From Alphaproteobacteria bacterium (GTDB lineage: Bacteria > Pseudomonadota > Alphaproteobacteria > UBA8366 > Aestuariispiraceae): 64,000 nucleotides of DNA. Made by a program: the position numbers and the translations under genes. Location of the stretch: NCBI GenBank assembly GCA_030065235.1, contig JASJDC010000003.1, positions 248,001 to 312,000 of the forward strand, in the 5' to 3' direction. Positions 1 through 8,266 of this stretch are shown piece after piece. The notes below the pieces were generated by a model. It saw only the letters and a program-made list of their open reading frames with translations. It was not told where the DNA came from and searched no databases. Within the stretch, counting starts at the first letter, position 1. Each line of letters begins with the position of its first letter.

Positions 1-837
1 CACCGCGGCGCGCACCTCTTGTTGTGAGACGCCGGCGAGGATGGCGATCGCGAGCTGAAACCCGGATTCGCCGCCCGATTCCGCCGCCCCGATCAAGCGC
101 TGCGCGTGACCGCGTCCGCCCTGATCGGCCCATTCGACGCCGCCGCCCTGTTCTTCCTGAATGCGATTGATCGCGACACTGACCGCGTCTTCCAGAACCG
201 CGCCGTCAATGTCGAAATTCGTTTCAATATGCGCGCGTAGAGCCGCCCCAACCCAGGCGTACATCGTCTTGGCCACCCCCGCGCCAATCCCGTCGCGGTT
301 CAGGATGGGCTCGCACAGCTCTTCCTCCGAGATCGAGCGGATGACAGATTTCGCCATGCTGTCCGCCGAAAAATTGGCGCCCGGGCTGCGCAGGACCTGG
401 ATCAGCACCTCGCGATCGCCGGTATCGATTAGAGCGTCGACGACACGGGCCGACAATTCCGGCCGTTTCGTAATCGCCATCTGGTGCCCGCGCCCGTGGC
501 TGCGGATGACGTCGAGCATAAGCTCATCGCTGATTTGCACCGAACGCACCAGAACCGGGTAGGCGACATTCACGACATCGTTCGCCAGGAAGACCAGCAG
601 ATCCTCCGGGACGTCGCGCCGGTCCGCCAGATAGTCAGCGATATAGCGGCGAATCTGCACTTCAACCTTGTCGATCAGCTTGCGCAGAATATCGAAGGTC
701 AGGCGCAGTTCTTCGTCGGTCAGATCGGCGCGCGCATCCAAGCACATTTTGGCGATCGATGCGGCTAGCCCGCCTTTTCCATCGATGGCGCGTCTATGCG
801 CCAGCTTCAGAAGTTGTTCGAATGACGCCTTGTTCAT
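1..837 (-). CDS. DUF2336 domain protein (3' end cut by window edge)
   Basis: The frame is open without a stop from an ATG at 837 to the first base of the window, giving 279 codons, so the C-terminus is missing. The protein begins MNKASFEQLLKLA and is a helical, charged protein with repeated segments such as RRYIADYLADRRDVPEDLL and RELSARVVDALIDTGD-like helices. This fits the alphaproteobacterial DUF2336 family, made of HEAT-like helical repeats. No catalytic motif or signal peptide is visible. The family has no established biochemical role. It is transcribed away from a roughly 450-bp gap. The family call rests on pattern recognition and the alphaproteobacterial setting. Confidence 0.7.
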   Translation of the reverse strand, partial: MNKASFEQLLKLAHRRAIDGKGGLAASIAKMCLDARADLTDEELRLTFDILRKLIDKVEVQIRRYIADYLADRRDVPEDLLVFLANDVVNVAYPVLVRSVQISDELMLDVIRSHGRGHQMAITKRPELSARVVDALIDTGDREVLIQVLRSPGANFSADSMAKSVIRSISEEELCEPILNRDGIGAGVAKTMYAWVGAALRAHIETNFDIDGAVLEDAVSVAINRIQEEQGGGVEWADQGGRGHAQRLIGAAESGGESGFQLAIAILAGVSQQEVRAAV

Positions 838-1289
838 CTTAGGCGAACCGACTTTCCGCACATCGTTTCTGACGACTCATTCTGCAGGCGCGTGCGCGAC
901 GCGCGGTCAACACGGTCCGATTCGGGCCGTCTGGCGTATGGTTCGCCCGGTGATAGCGATACAGAAGCAATTCTCATACCAAGGTCATTCAAAATGATGA
1001 GGCACCTTAGGCGCTTTCGTTGTGCGTCGATAGAGCCTGTTCTGTACGTCTAGGCCAAAACCCAAAACAAACCCTTAACAGAACAAAGGTCTCTCGATCC
1101 GGGCTTTCAAAAGAACGTTGCCCGCCGGTAAACGCTCCGCAGTCTAGAACCAGTCTCATCGTCGGAACCTATGGTGCGGTGCGGAATCCGTCCAGAATTG
1201 ATCGGCGAATTATCGGACGGTTTTTCGCTGAATTTTAGCGGACCGGCAAAGCGCCCCAGCGTATTCTATGCCGGTCTCCGCCTGTCTGG
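838..1289. other. Intergenic gap without a supported gene
   Basis: This 452-bp gap lies between the DUF2336 gene and the dprA stop codon. Short open frames on the + strand here are rich in Arg and Ser, lack recognisable domains and lack good ribosome sites. It is less GC-rich than the flanking genes in parts (for example around 960-1110), which suits a promoter region for the leftward DUF2336 gene. I found no clear -35/-10 pair, tRNA or terminator. Confidence 0.5.
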
Positions 1290-2402
1290 TCATCTTAGGG
1301 ACACGACGCCGCCCGGTCCGCGCTGGGCGAGGCCGGCCAGTTCGAGTTCGAGAATAACGCACAGCGCGACGCTTGGAGAAACGCCGACCGTGCGACAGAA
1401 GGCGTCGAGTGCGACCGGCGTATGGCTAAGGCCTTCCAAGATCGGACGGCGGGCCTGATCGATGTCCGCCTCGGTCGCGGCGATCGGTCCAGACTCGAAT
1501 AGATCGCGATTTTCGAAGGCTCCTGCGCCGACCGACGGCCGAATTTCATCCAGAACGTCCTGCGCGTTCTGGATAAGCGTCGCGCCTTGGCGAATCAGCC
1601 CGTTTCCGCCGGCGCTGCGCGGATCCGCCGGCGCGCCTGGAACGGCGAAGACTTGCCGTCCTTGTTCGTTCGCCGTCCGCGCGGTGATCAACGTCCCCGA
1701 CCGCGCTTTCGCCTCGATCACGACGACGCCGAGCGACAGGCCGGAAATGATGCGGTTCCGTTTCGGAAAGTGTCGCGCAATGGGCTTCATGCCTGGCGGC
1801 TCTTCAGACAGGGCCGCGCCCCGCGCTGCGATTTCTCCGTACAGGTTCTGATTTTCGGGTGGGAAAACGGCGTCCACTCCGCCAGCCATCACGGCGACCG
1901 TGCCGGTATCCAGCGCACCGGCATGCGCCGCCGCGTCGATCCCGCGCGCCATGCCGGAGACGATGGAAAAGCCGGCGGCGCCCAAGTCCCGAGCGATCTT
2001 CTCGGCGAAGGCCCGGCCGGCGACCGACGCGCCGCGCCCGCCGACCACGGCCAGCATCGGATTGTCCAGCAGATGCAGGCTGCCCAATAGATAGAGCAGC
2101 GCCGGCGCGCCGTCGACGGCCGCTAAAGGCGCGGGGTAGCCGTCGACTCCCAAATGCAGGATCTGCGCGCCGAGTTCTTGCGCCGCCGCCAGTTCCGTTT
2201 CCGCAACGTCCGCTCCCGCGACCTTGAGCCGGCGCTGTTTGCCGCCGCGCCGCGCCAGATCGGGCAGGGCCTCAAGCGCCGCCGTCGCCGCGCCATACCG
2301 GTCGAGAAGCGCGCGAAAGGTGATCGGCCCGACATTCTCGCTGCGGATCAGTCGGACGCGGGCGATTTCCTCTTGCGGATCGATGGCGCTGAGCGGGGAC
2401 AT
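1290..2402 (-). CDS. dprA: DNA-processing protein DprA
   Basis: DprA (Smf) binds incoming single-stranded DNA during natural transformation and loads RecA. It also occurs widely in bacteria not known to be competent. From the chosen ATG at 2402 the product is 370 aa. An N-terminal helical region (IARVRLIRSENVGPITFRAL) is followed by the Rossmann-like core with SGMARGIDAAAHAGAL, FPPENQNLY, FPKRNRIISGLS and a SGTLITARTANEQGRQVFAVPG stretch. A C-terminal winged-helix segment (about residues 315-370) is also present. The frame continues upstream of the ATG, but that extension is Arg-rich and overlaps plsY, so it was rejected. It follows plsY by 68 bp on the same strand, a common alphaproteobacterial arrangement. 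Confidence 0.93.
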   Translation of the reverse strand: MSPLSAIDPQEEIARVRLIRSENVGPITFRALLDRYGAATAALEALPDLARRGGKQRRLKVAGADVAETELAAAQELGAQILHLGVDGYPAPLAAVDGAPALLYLLGSLHLLDNPMLAVVGGRGASVAGRAFAEKIARDLGAAGFSIVSGMARGIDAAAHAGALDTGTVAVMAGGVDAVFPPENQNLYGEIAARGAALSEEPPGMKPIARHFPKRNRIISGLSLGVVVIEAKARSGTLITARTANEQGRQVFAVPGAPADPRSAGGNGLIRQGATLIQNAQDVLDEIRPSVGAGAFENRDLFESGPIAATEADIDQARRPILEGLSHTPVALDAFCRTVGVSPSVALCVILELELAGLAQRGPGGVVSLR

Positions 2403-2470
2403 GGCGGGGCAAGTGTTCTCGCAAAGCGCGAAATCGTCAACGCCTGCGACCGGCTTTGGGGCGCGGTTTG

Positions 2471-3070
2471 TCAGGACCGCCGTTTCTTGCCGATCTTCGG
2501 CTCTTCGCCTTTTAAAAGCCGTGCGATGTTGTCGGTGTGCCGAAGCCAGACAAGCGCCGCCAGAAACGCCGCCGCCGTTGCGGCCCGGATGTCGCCGAGG
2601 AACCAGGCGTAGGCGGGCGCGGCGGCGAGGGCCACAAGGGCTGAGAGCGAGGAGAAGCGGAAGGTGGCCGCCACCAGCAGCCAAGTCGCACAGGCGCCGA
2701 GGCCGGCCGGCCAGGAGATCGCAATCAGCGCGCCCAGGGTCGTCGCGACGCCCTTGCCGCCCTTGAACCGCAACCAGATCGGAAAATTATGCCCAAACAC
2801 AGCCGCCACGCCGGCTGCGAGCGCCGGATCGCGCCCGAACAGCGCGCCGGCGGCCAGCGCGGCGATGGCGCCCTTGCCGCCATCCAGCAACAAGGTCGCC
2901 GCCGCCAACGGCTTGTTCCCGGTGCGCAGCACATTGGTCGCGCCGATATTGCCGCTGCCGATGTCGCGAATGTCGCCGAGCCCGGCCGCTTTCGTGAGCA
3001 CTAAGCCGAAGGGGATGCCGCCCAGAAGATAGCCGCCGATAAGCGCGATCAACACATCGATATCGATCAT
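2471..3070 (-). CDS. plsY: Glycerol-3-phosphate acyltransferase PlsY
   Basis: This 199-aa integral membrane enzyme transfers the acyl group of acyl-phosphate to glycerol-3-phosphate, the first step of phospholipid synthesis, with acyl-phosphate made by PlsX. Family signatures are intact: GSGNIGATNVLR near residue 38, LLDGGKGAIAAL near 61 and GHNFPIWLRFKGGKGVATTL near 92. Hydrophobic segments alternate with these loops, as expected for a five-helix membrane protein. The length is normal. Its ATG overlaps the end of pyrC by 4 bp, so translation is probably coupled to the pyrimidine genes. The C-terminus is basic (GKKRRS). Confidence 0.95.
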   Translation of the reverse strand: MIDIDVLIALIGGYLLGGIPFGLVLTKAAGLGDIRDIGSGNIGATNVLRTGNKPLAAATLLLDGGKGAIAALAAGALFGRDPALAAGVAAVFGHNFPIWLRFKGGKGVATTLGALIAISWPAGLGACATWLLVAATFRFSSLSALVALAAAPAYAWFLGDIRAATAAAFLAALVWLRHTDNIARLLKGEEPKIGKKRRS

Positions 3071-4377
3071 GCGAAGGGCCCGTCCGGCGCGCAGTAGACG
3101 CGCCGCCCGTCGACGACGGTGAGGAGCGCGTGGCCCTGCACCGGCCGCAGATCAAACGCGGTGTTTTTCGCCTGACTGGCGAGGTTCTCTTCCTGGATCC
3201 GCCAGGGCTTGTCCGGGTCGAAGATCACCAGATCGGCGGGCGCGCCCTTCTTCAGTCGCCCCGCCGGCAGGCGCAACAGGCTGGCGGGGCGCTCGGTCAC
3301 AAGGGCCAAGGCCTCAAGCAGCGACAGGTGGCGGTTGTGATAGAGCTCCAGCGTCAAGGGCAGCAGGGTCTCGACGCCGATCACGCCGAATGAGGCCTGG
3401 GCGAAGGGCAGTCGTTTCGAATCCTGGTCATGCGGCGCGTGATCGCTGGCGACAGCGTCGATCACGCCTTCGGCGAGACCTTGCACCACCGCGCGCCGGT
3501 CCTCTTCGCTGCGCAGCGGCGGCGAGACTTTCGCATAAGTCCGATAGTCGCCGATCGCGGTCTCGTTCAGGGCGAAATAGTGCGGGGCCGTGTCGCAGGT
3601 GACGCGCTGGCCGCGGGCTCGCGCCTCTGCAATCGCCGCGATCGCCGGCGCCGTCGTGACATGGGCGAAATGCAGCCGCGCGTCCGACATCGCCGCCAAA
3701 CGCAGGTCGCGCTCGACCATGATCACTTCGGCCTCCGGCGGAATTGCGCTGAGACCCAACCGGCTCGCCAATTCGCCGCGATTGACCAACCCGCCCTCGG
3801 CGAGACTGGGCTCTTCCGGATGCTGCACGATCATAGCGTCGAAACTGGCTGCGTATTTCATCGCGCGGGCCAGCAGTTTTGCGTTTGCCGTCGCCTTGTC
3901 GCCATCGGTGAAGGCGATCGCGCCGGCTTGTTGTAAGAGGCCGATTTCGGTGATTTCCGTCCCCGCCAAGCCACGCGTCAAGGCGCCGTAGCAGGTCAGT
4001 TTGACCTTCTTGGCTTCGCGCGCGCGCCGGGCGATGAACTCCACGACGGGCACATCATCGATCGGCGGATGGGTGTTCGGCAGACAGGCCGCCTCCGTCA
4101 CCCCGCCCGCCAAGGCTGCGTCGCCCAGCCCATCAATGCTTTCGAGATACTCCTCGCCCGGTTCGCGCAGATGCACCCGCATATCGACCAGGCCAGGGGC
4201 GAGGCAATGTCCCTGGCAATCGACGACTTCACGCACCGAAGGCGCGCCGTCGCGAAACAGATGCGGCCCGAAATCGGCGATCTTGCCGTCATCGACCAGC
4301 AGCGCGCCCGGCGCGTCTAGGCCGCTCGCCGGATCGAGCAGGCGGGCGTTCAGATAGGCGATGCGGCCGCGCGCCAT
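3067..4377 (-). CDS. pyrC: Dihydroorotase, class I (PyrC)
   Basis: This 436-aa amidohydrolase-superfamily protein would cyclise carbamoyl aspartate to dihydroorotate in de novo pyrimidine synthesis. It lies 12 bp after pyrB, which makes the role likely. The N-terminal metal motif reads DMRVHLREPG (residues 65-74). The first His of the usual HxH pair is Arg67, while His69 is kept. Later elements are ACLPNTHPPIDD, AFTDGDKA, QHPEEPSL, FAHVTT, CDTAPHYFALNE, a SPPLRSEEDR loop and DAVASDHAPHDQDSKRLPF. From memory, alphaproteobacterial pyrB-linked dihydroorotases often carry similar substitutions, so it may still be active. It could instead be a structural partner of PyrB with a second PyrC elsewhere. 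Confidence 0.88.
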   Translation of the reverse strand: MARGRIAYLNARLLDPASGLDAPGALLVDDGKIADFGPHLFRDGAPSVREVVDCQGHCLAPGLVDMRVHLREPGEEYLESIDGLGDAALAGGVTEAACLPNTHPPIDDVPVVEFIARRAREAKKVKLTCYGALTRGLAGTEITEIGLLQQAGAIAFTDGDKATANAKLLARAMKYAASFDAMIVQHPEEPSLAEGGLVNRGELASRLGLSAIPPEAEVIMVERDLRLAAMSDARLHFAHVTTAPAIAAIAEARARGQRVTCDTAPHYFALNETAIGDYRTYAKVSPPLRSEEDRRAVVQGLAEGVIDAVASDHAPHDQDSKRLPFAQASFGVIGVETLLPLTLELYHNRHLSLLEALALVTERPASLLRLPAGRLKKGAPADLVIFDPDKPWRIQEENLASQAKNTAFDLRPVQGHALLTVVDGRRVYCAPDGPFA

Positions 4378-4389
4378 GACCCGGCCTCC

Positions 4390-5361
4390 CTAACCGTCCA
4401 CAGCCGCGACGCGACGCGCCTGGTTTCGGGTTAAGAGATCGATGCAGGCCATCCGGACAGCGACGCCCATCTCGACCTGCTCGCGGATGACCGACCGGTC
4501 GATATCGTCGGCCAGGTCGCTGGCGATCTCGACGCCTCTGTTCATCGGCCCGGGATGCATGACCAGCGCATCCTCCTTGGCGAAACCCAGTTTCGCGCGA
4601 TCTAACCCGTAATAATAGTAATATTCACGGACCGACGGCACATAGCTGCCCTGCATCCGTTCGGTCTGAAGCCGCAGCATCATGACGATGTCCACATCCT
4701 TTAGACCGGCTTCCATATCGGTGAAGATGTCGACCCCGAACCGATCCATCGCCGGCGGCAGCAGGGTCGGCGGCGCAACGACACGGACCTGCGCGCCCAT
4801 CGTGTGCAGCAACTGGATGTTAGACCGGGCGACCCGGCTATGCGCGACATCGCCGCAAATCGCAACCGTCAGGCCGTTGATCCGGCCTTTGCGTCGGCGG
4901 ATCGTCACGGCGTCGAGCAAGGCTTGGGTCGGGTGTTCGTGACTGCCGTCGCCGGCGTTGATCACCGCGCAATTCACCTTTTGCGCGAGCAGGGCGACGG
5001 CGCCGGAATCGCCATGTCGGACCGCCAGAATGTCCGGATGCATCGCGTTCAGCGTCATCGCCGTATCGACCAGGGTCTCGCCCTTCTTGATCGCGCTGGT
5101 GGCGACCGAGATGTTGATCACATCGAGGCCCAGCCGCTTGGCCGCCAGTTCGAATGAGGTGCGCGTGCGGGTCGAGTTCTCGAAGAACAGATTGATCAGC
5201 GTGCGACCCTTTAAGATCGGCGTCGTCTTGTCATCCTGGCGGTTCTGTTCGACGTATCGGTCGGCGAGATCGAGAATGGCTTGGATTTCGAAAGGATTGA
5301 GGCCTTCGATGCCGAGCAGGTGCTCGTGCGGATAGACGATATCGGTCGATGCGGCGGCCAT
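4390..5361 (-). CDS. pyrB: Aspartate carbamoyltransferase catalytic subunit
   Basis: This enzyme condenses carbamoyl phosphate with aspartate to give N-carbamoyl-aspartate, the committed step of pyrimidine synthesis. From the ATG at 5361 the product is 323 aa, the normal length. Signatures include the carbamoyl-phosphate loop [20 protein letters not shown], an [15 protein letters not shown] segment, [20 protein letters not shown], and an aspartate-domain [14 protein letters not shown] stretch followed by [11 protein letters not shown]. An ATG 51 bp further upstream would add 17 residues with no family similarity, so the downstream start was preferred. pyrC follows after 12 bp. No pyrI regulatory subunit is present, as is usual outside enterobacteria. 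Confidence 0.96.
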   Translation of the reverse strand: MAAASTDIVYPHEHLLGIEGLNPFEIQAILDLADRYVEQNRQDDKTTPILKGRTLINLFFENSTRTRTSFELAAKRLGLDVINISVATSAIKKGETLVDTAMTLNAMHPDILAVRHGDSGAVALLAQKVNCAVINAGDGSHEHPTQALLDAVTIRRRKGRINGLTVAICGDVAHSRVARSNIQLLHTMGAQVRVVAPPTLLPPAMDRFGVDIFTDMEAGLKDVDIVMMLRLQTERMQGSYVPSVREYYYYYGLDRAKLGFAKEDALVMHPGPMNRGVEIASDLADDIDRSVIREQVEMGVAVRMACIDLLTRNQARRVAAVDG

Positions 5362-5468
5362 GGACCCCTCATTGAGCTGCGCGGAGCATACGCCGGAGTC
5401 GCGATTTGGCAATGGGCGAGATGGGGCGCTTTGCCTGTTCCGAGGAGGGGTCTGTCATACGGCTCTGT

Positions 5469-6452
5469 TTAGCCCGGCGCGAAGCCGCCGGGAAGCAGGA
5501 TCAGCGCGGCGATCACCAGGACGATTGGCGCGGTCACGGCGGTTAGCAGCGTCTGGCTGGTGATGATCGCCGCCATCAGCGACGCGTCGCCGCCCATCGC
5601 CTTGGTCATTTGATAGGAACTGGCGCTGGTCGGCATCGCCGCGAAGAGCACCGCGATAAAGGCGGCCGCGCCTTCCAGCCCGACCGCCAAAGCAAGCGCC
5701 AGGGCCGCCAGCGGCGCGAAGATCAGCTTCAACGCGGCGGCCACGGCCGTTGGCGCGCCGGCCGTGCGAAGCGTCTTCAGCCGAAGACCGGCCCCGACCC
5801 CCAACAGCGCAAGCGGCAGCGCCGCTTGGCTGGCGATGCGGATCGTTTCGTCCAGAACGGCGGGCGGCGGCGCGTCGAGTGCGTTGAGCGCCGCGCCCGC
5901 CAGGGTGGCGAGAATCAGCGGGTTGCGCATGAACCCGATAATGATGCGCGCGGCCGGGCTTTGCAGGACCGCCCCGCTCGGGGCCGGGCCCAGCCGGACC
6001 AGTTCGACCAGCGCGACAGCGTTCATCACCGGCGCCGTCACCGCCGTCGCGATTGCGGCGATCACCACGCCTTCCGCGCCCAGCAAAGCCTCGCTGACCG
6101 CGATGGCGATATAGACATTGATCCGGAACGCCGCCTGATAGACGGCGACATGGCTCTCGGCGGGCAGACCGAGGGCGGGCTTCAACAGCCGCGCCGCAAC
6201 GGCGCCAATTAGGATCACGCCGATCAGGACGACGGCGATGGGTCCGACCAGCGCGCCCGATAGATCGGCGTGCAGCGTCCGGTAGAAAAGGAAACAGGGG
6301 AACAGCACCCAGAAGACCAGCCGGTCGATCCCACCCCAGACCGATTCGATGATGACGCCACGACGGCGCAGGAGATTGCCGAGTGCAAAAAGAGCGAAAA
6401 CCGGGAACAGCGCCGCCAGGATCGGCGCCAGCAAAGGCCAAGGCGTCTGCAT
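5469..6452 (-). CDS. AEC family transporter (auxin efflux carrier-like)
   Basis: This 327-aa inner-membrane protein has about ten hydrophobic segments. They are arranged as two five-helix halves separated by a hydrophilic loop around residues 150-165. The start (LFPVFALFALGNLLRRRG), the central AFRINVYIAIAVSEALLG stretch and the FAAMPTSASSYQMTKAMGGD segment match the AEC family. Bacterial members export or take up small organic acids such as malate or malonate. The substrate cannot be told from sequence. It sits downstream of ruvX on the same strand, 45 bp away, so it may be co-transcribed, but no functional link to ruvX or pyrB is evident. Confidence 0.85.
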   Translation of the reverse strand: MQTPWPLLAPILAALFPVFALFALGNLLRRRGVIIESVWGGIDRLVFWVLFPCFLFYRTLHADLSGALVGPIAVVLIGVILIGAVAARLLKPALGLPAESHVAVYQAAFRINVYIAIAVSEALLGAEGVVIAAIATAVTAPVMNAVALVELVRLGPAPSGAVLQSPAARIIIGFMRNPLILATLAGAALNALDAPPPAVLDETIRIASQAALPLALLGVGAGLRLKTLRTAGAPTAVAAALKLIFAPLAALALALAVGLEGAAAFIAVLFAAMPTSASSYQMTKAMGGDASLMAAIITSQTLLTAVTAPIVLVIAALILLPGGFAPG

Positions 6453-6497
6453 CGCTGGGGCGACTCCCGCCTGTCTCTGCGCGCCCGGCCGACCGGA

Positions 6498-6977
6498 TCA
6501 GCCGAGCGCGTCCAGCGCGCCTTGCAGGATGAAGGCGGCGGCCATCTTATCGACGACGGTGCCGCGACGCTTCCGCGTCATATCCGCTTCATCCACCAGT
6601 AGGCGTTCGACGGCGCTGGTCGAGAGCCGCTCATCCCAGAAGGCGGTGGGCAGCATCATCCCGCGCTTGACCAGATTGCGATGGAACTGCCGGGTCGATT
6701 GGCAACGGGGGCCTTCGCTTCCGTCCATGTTCACCGGCAGCCCGAAAACCAGACCGCCGACGCCCCAATGCTGGATCAATCCATCCAGCGCGTCCGCGTC
6801 TGCGGTGAATTTCTTCCGCCGGATCGTCTCCAGCGGCGTCGCCACTTTGAAGCCCGGATCGCTGATCGAGAGCCCGATGGTCTTGTCGCCAAGATCGAGG
6901 CCGAGCAGGCGCAATCCAGGCTTCACGGATTTCGGCAGGTCGGGTACGTCGACAATCGTCTCGGGCAGGGCGGACAT
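6498..6977 (-). CDS. ruvX: Putative pre-16S rRNA nuclease / Holliday junction resolvase RuvX (YqgF)
   Basis: This 159-aa RNase H-fold protein belongs to the YqgF family, which is implicated in trimming the 5' end of 16S rRNA. The family nucleophile segment GLDLGDKTIGLSISD lies near residue 26. VFGLPVNMDGSEGPRC is near residue 77, WDERLSTSAVERLL near 114 and the terminal acidic VVDKMAAAFILQGAL near 142. These give the expected acidic triad. The N-terminal 20 residues are a proline-rich extension common in alphaproteobacteria. It starts 22 bp after the stop of the amidohydrolase gene. Length and motifs are normal. Confidence 0.94.
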   Translation of the reverse strand: MSALPETIVDVPDLPKSVKPGLRLLGLDLGDKTIGLSISDPGFKVATPLETIRRKKFTADADALDGLIQHWGVGGLVFGLPVNMDGSEGPRCQSTRQFHRNLVKRGMMLPTAFWDERLSTSAVERLLVDEADMTRKRRGTVVDKMAAAFILQGALDALG

Positions 6978-6999
6978 AATAGAGACGGCCGATGCGCGC

Positions 7000-8220
7000 T
7001 TATTCGGCGGCGATGGCGAGGCCGGCGCGCACCGGGTCGACGCTGATCAGCCGGCCGCCTTTATAGACGGCGCGGTGGCTCGCTTTGTTCACGACGGCCT
7101 GAATATCGACCGTCGGGTCGCCCTCGACGATGACCAGATCTGCGACCGCGCCCTTGGCGATGACCCCGTGATCGTCGAGCCCCATCAGGTCCGCCGCATT
7201 GCGCATCGCCGTCGCCAGGGCTTCGGTCGCGCTGAGCCCATATTCCATCATATAGGCCAGCTCTTGCAGGTTTTCGCCATGCCGGTTGAAGGGCGTGCCC
7301 GCGTCCGTGCCCATCGCGATCTTGCCGCCAGCGGCGTGATAGGCGCGGAAGCTCGCCTGATGCGCTTCCGAGACCCGCTCGGTCTTCTCGACCGCAAAGG
7401 CCGGGACGCCCCGGTCCTTGTTGGCCAGAATGTTGCGCAGAGCGGCGATGGTCGGGACGAGATAGACGCCGCTCTCCACCATCTCCTCGATGCATTTCTC
7501 CGACATGAAGATGCCGTGTTCGATGCTGGTGATCCCGCCGCGGACGGCGTTCAAGATGCCTTCGGTCCCCTGGGCGTGGCTGGCGCTGCGCTTATGAAAG
7601 CGTTTGGCCTCATGAATGCCGGCGGCGATTTCCTCGGCGCTGTAATGGGCGTCCTCCGGATTCACGCCGGGCGTCATCACCCCGCCCGTCGCCATGATCT
7701 TGATCAGATCGCAGCCGGCGTGGATCTGCTCGCGGACCGCCTTCTTGACCTCGTCTTCGCCGTCGGCGACGCGGCCGATCCGGTTGCCGTGGCCGCCGGT
7801 CATGCAGATCATCTTGCCGGCCGCCAGGATGGTCGGGCCGACGAATGTGCCGTTCCTGATCGCGTCGCGCACGGCGAATTCGATATAATCCTTGCCGCCG
7901 CAATCGCGCAGCATGGTGAGGCCGGCGCGCAGGTCGGTCTGCGCGTTCTCCAGCACCGTCATGGCGACCGCCGCGTCGGACTTCTTGCTCATCGACGCGA
8001 AGGGATCGGCGGCGCCTTCGTAGCAGAGATGGACATGGCAATCGCCCATGCCGGGGATCAGCGTTCCGCCGGTTGTGTCGATGATCTCGCCCGAGAAACC
8101 GCCGAATTCCGCGACCGGCGCGAACGCCGTGATCCGGCCGTCCTCGATGACAACGCCATGGTCGCGCAGCAGTTGGTCCTTGCCGTCGAACACCAAGCCG
8201 CCTTGGAAGAGAGTCGCCAT
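7000..8220 (-). CDS. Metal-dependent amidohydrolase (imidazolonepropionase/prolidase-like)
   Basis: This 406-aa amidohydrolase-superfamily enzyme carries the N-terminal metal motif GMGDCHVHLCYEGAADPF (about residues 57-74). A strand holds LIKIMATGG with the bridging Lys. The later His ligands lie in RSASHAQGTEG and ITSIEHGIFMS. The catalytic Asp lies in IAMGTDAGTPFNRHGEN (about residue 309). All metal ligands look intact. Members of this branch hydrolyse N-acyl or dipeptide-like substrates, and the substrate here cannot be assigned. There is no signal peptide, so it should be cytoplasmic. It lies between copA and ruvX on the same strand with short gaps. Confidence 0.85.
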   Translation of the reverse strand: MATLFQGGLVFDGKDQLLRDHGVVIEDGRITAFAPVAEFGGFSGEIIDTTGGTLIPGMGDCHVHLCYEGAADPFASMSKKSDAAVAMTVLENAQTDLRAGLTMLRDCGGKDYIEFAVRDAIRNGTFVGPTILAAGKMICMTGGHGNRIGRVADGEDEVKKAVREQIHAGCDLIKIMATGGVMTPGVNPEDAHYSAEEIAAGIHEAKRFHKRSASHAQGTEGILNAVRGGITSIEHGIFMSEKCIEEMVESGVYLVPTIAALRNILANKDRGVPAFAVEKTERVSEAHQASFRAYHAAGGKIAMGTDAGTPFNRHGENLQELAYMMEYGLSATEALATAMRNAADLMGLDDHGVIAKGAVADLVIVEGDPTVDIQAVVNKASHRAVYKGGRLISVDPVRAGLAIAAE

Positions 8221-8266
8221 CGCCGCGATCCTTGTCGCCTAAAACATCAAACCCGAAAAGGGATCG

